DNA of 64,000 nucleotides from Clusia tigrina (Eukaryota > Arthropoda > Insecta > Diptera > Clusiidae), in contig OV050033.1 of assembly GCA_920105625.2 (NCBI GenBank), positions 16,512,001 to 16,576,000 of the forward strand, written 5' to 3'. Every line of letters starts with the position of its first letter. Positions within the stretch are counted from its first letter, which is position 1. Position numbers and translations under genes: made by a program. The notes under the pieces were generated by a model, which saw nothing but the letters and a program-made list of their open reading frames with translations, searched no databases and was not told the DNA's origin. Positions 57,729 through 64,000 of this stretch are shown here, in pieces.

Positions 57729-60700
57729 TTCAGATTAAACAATGTGCCTTCAAAATGAACGAAAACAACAAAGTTGGGCAAATTGGACAGTTCTAATACT
57801 ATAAGTCTGCCAATGTTCATTAGTTTCCCTTTACTAGAGATTGGAGTGGTCATATACATTTATATGAACTTTTACCTATGACTTAGGTGAAGGCAAATCT
57901 GTTGTAATGGTTCAGAACTTTCCAATTGCCAGTATGAAAAAGTTAGGATAGAAAAAGTTGAAGGACCCAACGGTGGTGTTTCTTCTTGTCTTTGCCGTGA
58001 GCATGCAATATTTTGTTGGAACTGAAGGTAGCAAATTACCTGGTTGTGGCTCAATTCTTCACATACACCAATGCTTCCACAGTCTTGGAAATTTTGTACG
58101 CAATAGCAGTGAGCGTAGGGGAATCCCCCAACTATGCTTATTATCACCACTACTGTCGATTTGAGTGAGAAACGAACTTTAGGATACACACTTGCCAGGA
58201 ATGCTTGGCGCTTTTACTCAATGTGTGCTTCTAATCATTTGTTTTTATCTGGTTTTTGCGTGAAATGACACCACTGTGCGGCCTGATGTCAAAGACGCTT
58301 GATTGGTGTCATGTGCGGCGCGCTATTTGTGAAATATTTTCAAATTTGAATTTAAAATTAGATCCGGGTAACTGATTGCACTGCTGCGCTCAAGTGTGTG
58401 TGCATGAGTGAGTTTTTGCACTTGTGTGTGTGTGTGAACAGAGAGTTCAGTGTGGATATGTGCAGAGGATAATAGTCAAAGTGCGCTCTGTTTTTGTATG
58501 CTTTCATTTCCAATTTGTTGTTTTTGGCATGGTTTTTATTGCTGTTGCAATTGGTGGCGCTGCTGCTACTGCAGTTGTTGTTGGTGTTGTTGCTGTCATT
58601 AATGTGTTTGTATTTTCTAATTTTTCTTGTTGTTGACATATTTAAATAAAATTTAGCGGTTGCTTTAATGTGGCTGCAACACAACATTTGCAATCGCAGT
58701 TGACTTTTTCACTCTCACCATAGAGTTGCTTGTTTGTGTATGGCTGTGTTGGTATGTGTGTGTGTTTTTGAGTATCTGTGTATGTGTGTCATGTGTTTGT
58801 TTAGCTTTTACTAACTAATTCGTTTACTAATGAATTTGTGTTTCAAACAAAAGCAAAACTGGCAACACAAAATTATTGAATTTAATCAGTTTAAATCAAA
58901 TGGCGGCGCCACCGCACGGCACCTCAACGAACCGCACTGTTTGGCGGCGCTTAATCAGTGCTTGCTTTTGCAGCTCATTTAAAGTAAAGCGCCCACTATC
59001 CACACATCCGACACATTGACAACATTGCCGGATTGGTCGCATTGAATTGGGCGCTTAGTTAGTGTAAATATGAAGGCAATTTGTTGTTGCTTTGGTGCTG
59101 CTTTTGCGGATGTTGGTGTTGTTGTATTTTGTCAATAACAACTTTTTCAGTTACAAAACTGAAGGATTGGCAAATTGCTGCAATTTAGCTAAATTATGTG
59201 AGCATACACGGGGGCGCGCACTTACCTTTTGCATGCAGACCTGCATGTCCTTGTTTACCTGGCTGGAAAGTTGTTAAACTCGTTGTATTTATAAGTAATA
59301 AAGTAATGAGCATTGTTATTGGACTGTTATTTGTACCAGAAAGTGAGGTTAATTGCTTTTTTTTTAAATTGTTATTGTATTTTAGTTCGGTGCAATCCTC
59401 TGTTAACAACTTTACTTCTTTTCAGAGTAATTCAGGCAACTTTGCTAGTGTCGATATATCAACCTCACAGAGGCTCAAGGGGTTCTTCTTAATATTTTAT
59501 CTGATATGTTTAGCTAAAGACATCAAGAGATCATGAGTAGTTGTTGAAAATCTCTTATAGACTACTTCAATGCTGAAGTATGTTCCTTAGAAAGTTGTAG
59601 GTCATTTGTTTTACACGATTAGCCACCAAATTAAAAGACGATTTGATTGAGAAATACTTATAACAGGCATAAAACCTTCTTCTCCTATCTTCACACCAAA
59701 ACTCCACTCCAAAGAAATCACAATTGGAGTTTAGTACAAAGAGTTAGCGACGATTTCTCTAATAATCTACAACGAGAGACCTTCATGAATTGAGTGTAGT
59801 TCGACATGGAAGTGAAGGTGTAATAGTAAAAACAGCCCTACTTCGAAAATATGGACGAACTGATTCAAATTTAAAGTCATAAGAACTGCTCCTCACAAGT
59901 ATGACAGTATCCTTTAAGTGATTTGTATCTTATCTTATATGGATACCTTATGAATGAACACTCTTTTTTAAAGTAACAAAAATAGTAACTATAATGACAT
60001 ACAATTTATAAGGACATACATACACATCATTAGGAATAAGGACTTAATGTTTTCGACAATGAATGTATTCCCAATCGCACAAGTAAGTGAACTCTTATGG
60101 TACTATTCCAACTCACATGATTCAATACATCCAACAGCTCCTTTGAATTACAAAGGTCACCACTTTAAAGGAATTAGGGTGAAAGTGGTGAAAGGAAAGC
60201 GTATAAGTCTAAGGACTTCAGGCTCAATAGTTTCTACTGGTTCCTCTTCTACACTTTAGCCACGATTGTTTGAAATATTGAGTAGTTATCACATATGTAA
60301 CTAGAATGCTGTGGGCAGAGGAACATCAAGACAATCCTAGAAAAGTGGGATGAAACTATGGCATATTAAATATATATTGAGAAAGCTTGTATCCTTTTAG
60401 AATTCAAAGCTATTGAAGATCTGCCATTAGGGGATGAATGGGACTCATAACTGAGTTCTTAAGTAAATTAGCTGCTTATAAGTTCTTAAATTGATTCATG
60501 TCAAAATGGGCGATTCTACCACGGAAACAAGTGGCAGCAGAGGAGCCCCACATTTATGCTATTGTAACGTTGCTCCTGCCAAAATGAATTTACTTAACGG
60601 AACTGGCCTCACATCTTCATGCAGAGCAGATCCTTGCTTGTTCCGAAACACTGTTACTAGATAATGTGTGACGTCACTCAGGGATTTGATAAGAAATATC

Positions 60701-60782
60701 CTGCAGAAATTAGTTAGTTCTGTTTTGGGCTATGAAGTCTATCAAAATGGAGTTAGTTGCCTCAAGAACATGGAGAATGTCT
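57729..60782. other. Non-coding stretch, no gene seen
   Basis: TG- and TTG-rich at 58390-58640 and 58735-58810. The remainder is AT-rich with short chance frames. Confidence 0.6.
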
Positions 60783-60995
60783 GGGATTATTCTTACCTTA
60801 CTTAATGCGATTATTTTTACCTTATCTTGGGATTATTCTCACCTTAGTTTATATTCTTACGTTGGCACTTTTCTTACCTTAACTTCGGATTGTTCTCACC
60901 TTCATTTATATCCTTACCTTGGGATTTTTCTTATCTTACCTTGGGATTATGCTCATCTTCGATTGTATTGTTACCTCGGGATTACTCTCACCTTA
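60783..60995. repeat. 57-bp tandem repeat inside an open frame
   Basis: Units at 60838-60894, 60895-60951 and 60952-60993 (partial), with an older copy before 60838. Each has CTCACCTTNNTTTAT, CTTACSTTGG and GGATT blocks. The frame from the ATG at 60732 to 61148 (138 codons) stays open and shows a 19-residue repeat (pattern SHLxLYxYxGxFLxL). I recognise no domain, and the coding status is doubtful. Confidence 0.75.
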
Positions 60996-62867
60996 GTTTA
61001 TGTGAGAAGGTTTGTTGGTATAAAGCTGTCATATTACATACTAACCAATATTTGGGATCGTGATCAATATTGTCATGAAATTGAGCAGTGTCTGAAGTGG
61101 CCACTGTCTAAGAGGAAGTCATTCAGGAAATCTGGAAGAAAACTTTGACCAACAATTCAGCTCAAAATAAGGATATACACAGGAAATTTTCACTTACTCT
61201 TAAGTGTCAACTTTAAAATGATGCTTCATTTAAAAACTTTTTGCAATTAAAAAATATTTGCCTATCAAATTATCTTCTCTTTCAATACACCAACTGGGAA
61301 ATTGTCGCCCTCGCTAAGGATCTGTCAAACTGAAATCCGAATAAGAGGAATATAAAAGGACTACATAGCTGCATGAGTGCAAAACGACAAAGGAAAGCAA
61401 CAGCAACGCCAACGAGTGGAAAACTGGAGAGTCAAAAAAAGAAAAAAAGATAAAAATGGTGAAAAATTCAATTTGCAAAACGATATCCAAAGGATTTACA
61501 TAAAGCAGTCATTTGAAGTTATCCTCAGCTTAGAATCCTTTGCGAGCAATCGACGACCCCATCCGCTGCCGTTTAGAGCGTATATAAATGGAAAATGGAA
61601 AACCATCAAATTTATTGAAATCACTTCGTTTTCTGGCAACGAAGACGATAGCGACGACGACGACGACGACGGCTCCAAAGACACCGCCACTCACTCGACG
61701 TTGAAATCGTTTTATTTCGACTGCAGCTGTTGTTATTGTAAGCATCAAAACATCACCAAACAGCCACTCACACACATGCACACATACTCATGTGTGTAAA
61801 CACACACACACACATACGCACTTCCCTCTAACATAAAATGTGTTTAAGTGTTCTTAGTCGGGACATGAAAGGAGCGCACAGAGTTCAAAACGCAAATTTC
61901 TTGCAATTTGCTGATAGGTCCTTTAAGTCCTGAAGCGAATAGTAGTGGTTTTTGTTATTGTTGCTGTTGCTGTTGTTGTTGTTACTGTTTTCGCTGTTAG
62001 TATTAGTGCAGCTGTCGTAGTAATGTAGTAATATATTTGATTGCTCAGTCTGTGTTGTTGCGAGTGTGTGAGTGTGCCCGCCTGCAGATGAGTGTGTGCG
62101 ACTTTTGTAGTTATCGTCTAAGCAGGCTATCTTTGAGGCATCTGCAGAGCTTTAGAGTAGGGCATGATTGAAAGCGTGCAATTATCGGAAATTGGAAACT
62201 GAAAATGCAGTTGCCTTCCAAAAACTAAATTTCTAAAGTTATTTGAATATTCCAAATTGCGAGTGTAGTCAGGGAAGGTCGTTGAGAATAATGTCCTTTA
62301 TGGGGAAATTTATATCAGTTTAATTGCTTTAATCATGTAACTAAATTTTATAAAGTCAGCAATTCAAAATCGAGTTTTATGTTGCAATTAAATTTTCGAC
62401 ATTTATGATACACTTTATCCCAAAGGAAGTGTGGGCCTCTGGCTGTCCTTGAAGCCAACAGTTTCATGGACGATCATTATGGTTTGTGATTGGACACTGC
62501 AAACGACATGCGGAATCTGAGGAATATTGTCTTAGGTTTCTCTGTCAAGTAAATGAAAGGGTGGATTGCTTTAGCTTCTACCGAGAAGACACAGCTAGAA
62601 GATGAAGTTATTATCATGATCATGAAATGTCTAAATACAGGAAGCATACGAGTGTTAGATCCTGCATTGGCCACAAACATTCACACCTTCATACAGAGCC
62701 AGTACTTCTCCAGCCAAGAGAATACAATTGTCGCCAGATGAGATGGATATGATGGTATTTACACTATAATAGTTCATTAATAGATACGAGGGAAATTCGC
62801 AATGATTTAAAAACAGTGAAAATAATTTGCCTGATTGGGGGAGTTCTCCATAGTTTGTGGTAACACT
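60996..62867. other. Non-coding stretch, no clear gene
   Basis: A 140-codon frame at 61377-61799 contains an Asp run from (GAC)6 at 61652-61670 and His/Thr from CA repeats, with no domain. TTG-rich sequence lies at 61949-61995. Confidence 0.55.
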
Positions 62868-63057
62868 GATTAGATGAGAGATCTTCATCACTACTAGTTG
62901 ATTAGAGGAGAGATCTTCATCACTACTGGTTGATTAGATGAGAGATCTTCATCACTACTAGTTGATTAGACGAGAGATCTTCATCACTATTGGTTGATTA
63001 GATGAGAGATCTTTATCACTATTGGTTGATTAGATGAGAGATCTTTATCACTACTTA
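62868..63057. repeat. Six 32-bp tandem units containing GAGAGATCTTCATCACTA
   Basis: GATTAGATGAGAG starts at 62868, 62900, 62932, 62964, 62996 and 63028, exactly 32 bp apart, with very few differences (CTTCATC against CTTTATC, ACTAGT against ATTGGT). It is a recent expansion and non-coding. Confidence 0.95.
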
Positions 63058-64000
63058 TGTAAGTTTGAATTAGAAAGCTTACAAGGAGGTACAGTTGGGT
63101 ACTGCCAATCATATGAAAATATTACTACTGATCTAGCAAGAAGGTGGTAGACACGGTCATAGTGGAAGGCAATCAGTTTGTACAGAAACCGAATCAACAG
63201 AAGCACAGAAGCAACCAAATATCCAAAGCCTGAGTTAGTGATGAATTTAAAATAAAATATAAATATTATAATAATTATTATTCTTCATAATGAAATTAGC
63301 GTTCATATTGGCTTCGAACCAATAATGTAGCACGCTAGAAGTTTACTCATTCGACCAGAAATTGGGTGCATATTCTATATCATAATTTCAATAATACTCA
63401 GCATACATAAAATACTAAAGCATACTTTTAGGAATTGCTTGCAATGAATGTAAGCTTCGTTTTGCAGACTGCTGAATTATTTTGGAGATCGTTTAGTGAA
63501 TTACCTCTGAAATACAGCGACGTATTCTGTACTGACTTGTAGTTCACACAAGGATGGTTGGTTTTTCATCAATTAGAAGAATTTGCTGGGTTTACGCTCC
63601 ATCATATATTTGGATTTATAAGTCGAATTCTGCTGATCATATGAACTGTTCTCTGTCATACATTCTGTGGTCTACTAAAGAGCCAACCAAACATAAATTT
63701 TTTAACTGGCATATAAGGACACAATATTCTGTAAGATCTCGCACAAGGATACGAAGTTTCTCTTATGAAGCTTTAGGAACTTTTGTTATGTTGGGACGGC
63801 TAAGATGAGGTATTTCATCATTTGCCTCTGATCTTCACTAATGTTCCAGTAAGAAATGAATCTCTATTGCTCACATTTTGCACCAGTTTCTAGCTATTTG
63901 TCTTAAGCCTACAGAAGCATTCAGTAGCAGCAAAGGTGGATTGTGTTACTTAAACGTATGCTGAGCAGAGCTAACTTGAATTTTTCAATATTTCCTTTGT
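63058..64000. other. Non-coding right end of window
   Basis: AT-rich, including TATAATAATTATTATT near 63265. No array or recognisable ORF. Confidence 0.6.

Noticed and set aside
61377..61799. 140-codon frame with an Asp run
   Set aside because: The Asp and Thr/His runs come from GAC and CA microsatellites; no domain and no conserved start.

Overview
The window looks like intergenic or long-intron DNA of a higher (brachyceran) fly. The pointers are AT-rich sequence, many CA/TG, CAG and CAA (opa-type) microsatellites, jockey-superfamily non-LTR retrotransposons that carry an RNase H domain, a mariner relic, and a Helitron with the ends and protein typical of insect Helitrons. A tephritid or a related fly would fit, but nothing here fixes the species. 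I see no rRNA gene, no intact tRNA gene, no CRISPR array and no host protein-coding exon that I can name.

The one well-preserved gene-bearing element is a Helitron at 35915-41574 (5660 bp). It starts with TC, ends with a hairpin followed by CTAG, and sits between host A and T. It encodes a long Rep/helicase protein (37129-41304) with all main motifs intact. An upstream in-frame segment (36889-37110) is cut off by one TAG, and that TAG falls exactly at the end of a candidate 57-nt phase-0 intron. The element may therefore be complete, or it may carry a single nonsense mutation.

Other mobile DNA is decayed. There is a mariner transposase relic (about 9070-9900, +). Fragments of RNase H-type LINEs lie at 4801-5130 (-), 31230-32790 (+) and 57000-57728 (-); the first and third share a 3' UTR. 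A LINE reverse-transcriptase fragment lies at 28478-28815 (+). A family of tRNA-headed, SINE-like repeats is found at 42886-43275, 23205-23380 and 27560-27640.

Tandem repeats fill much of the remainder: 86-bp units (13076-13505), about 15-bp units (17250-17690), about 12-bp units (22220-22972), 11-bp units with higher-order structure (23661-24705), degenerate 82-bp units (27830-28180), 14-bp units (28263-28390), 22-bp units with a palindromic core (50085-51275), 24/40-bp GATG/GATA units (53570-54360), in-frame 57-bp units (60783-60995) and 32-bp units (62868-63057). An 84-nt near-perfect hairpin at 20612-20695 resembles a microRNA precursor.

Blocks that hold relics and arrays alternate with blocks rich in CpG, CA/TG and opa-type runs. 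The second kind look more like ordinary fly non-coding DNA that might contain regulatory elements or unrecognised small exons.
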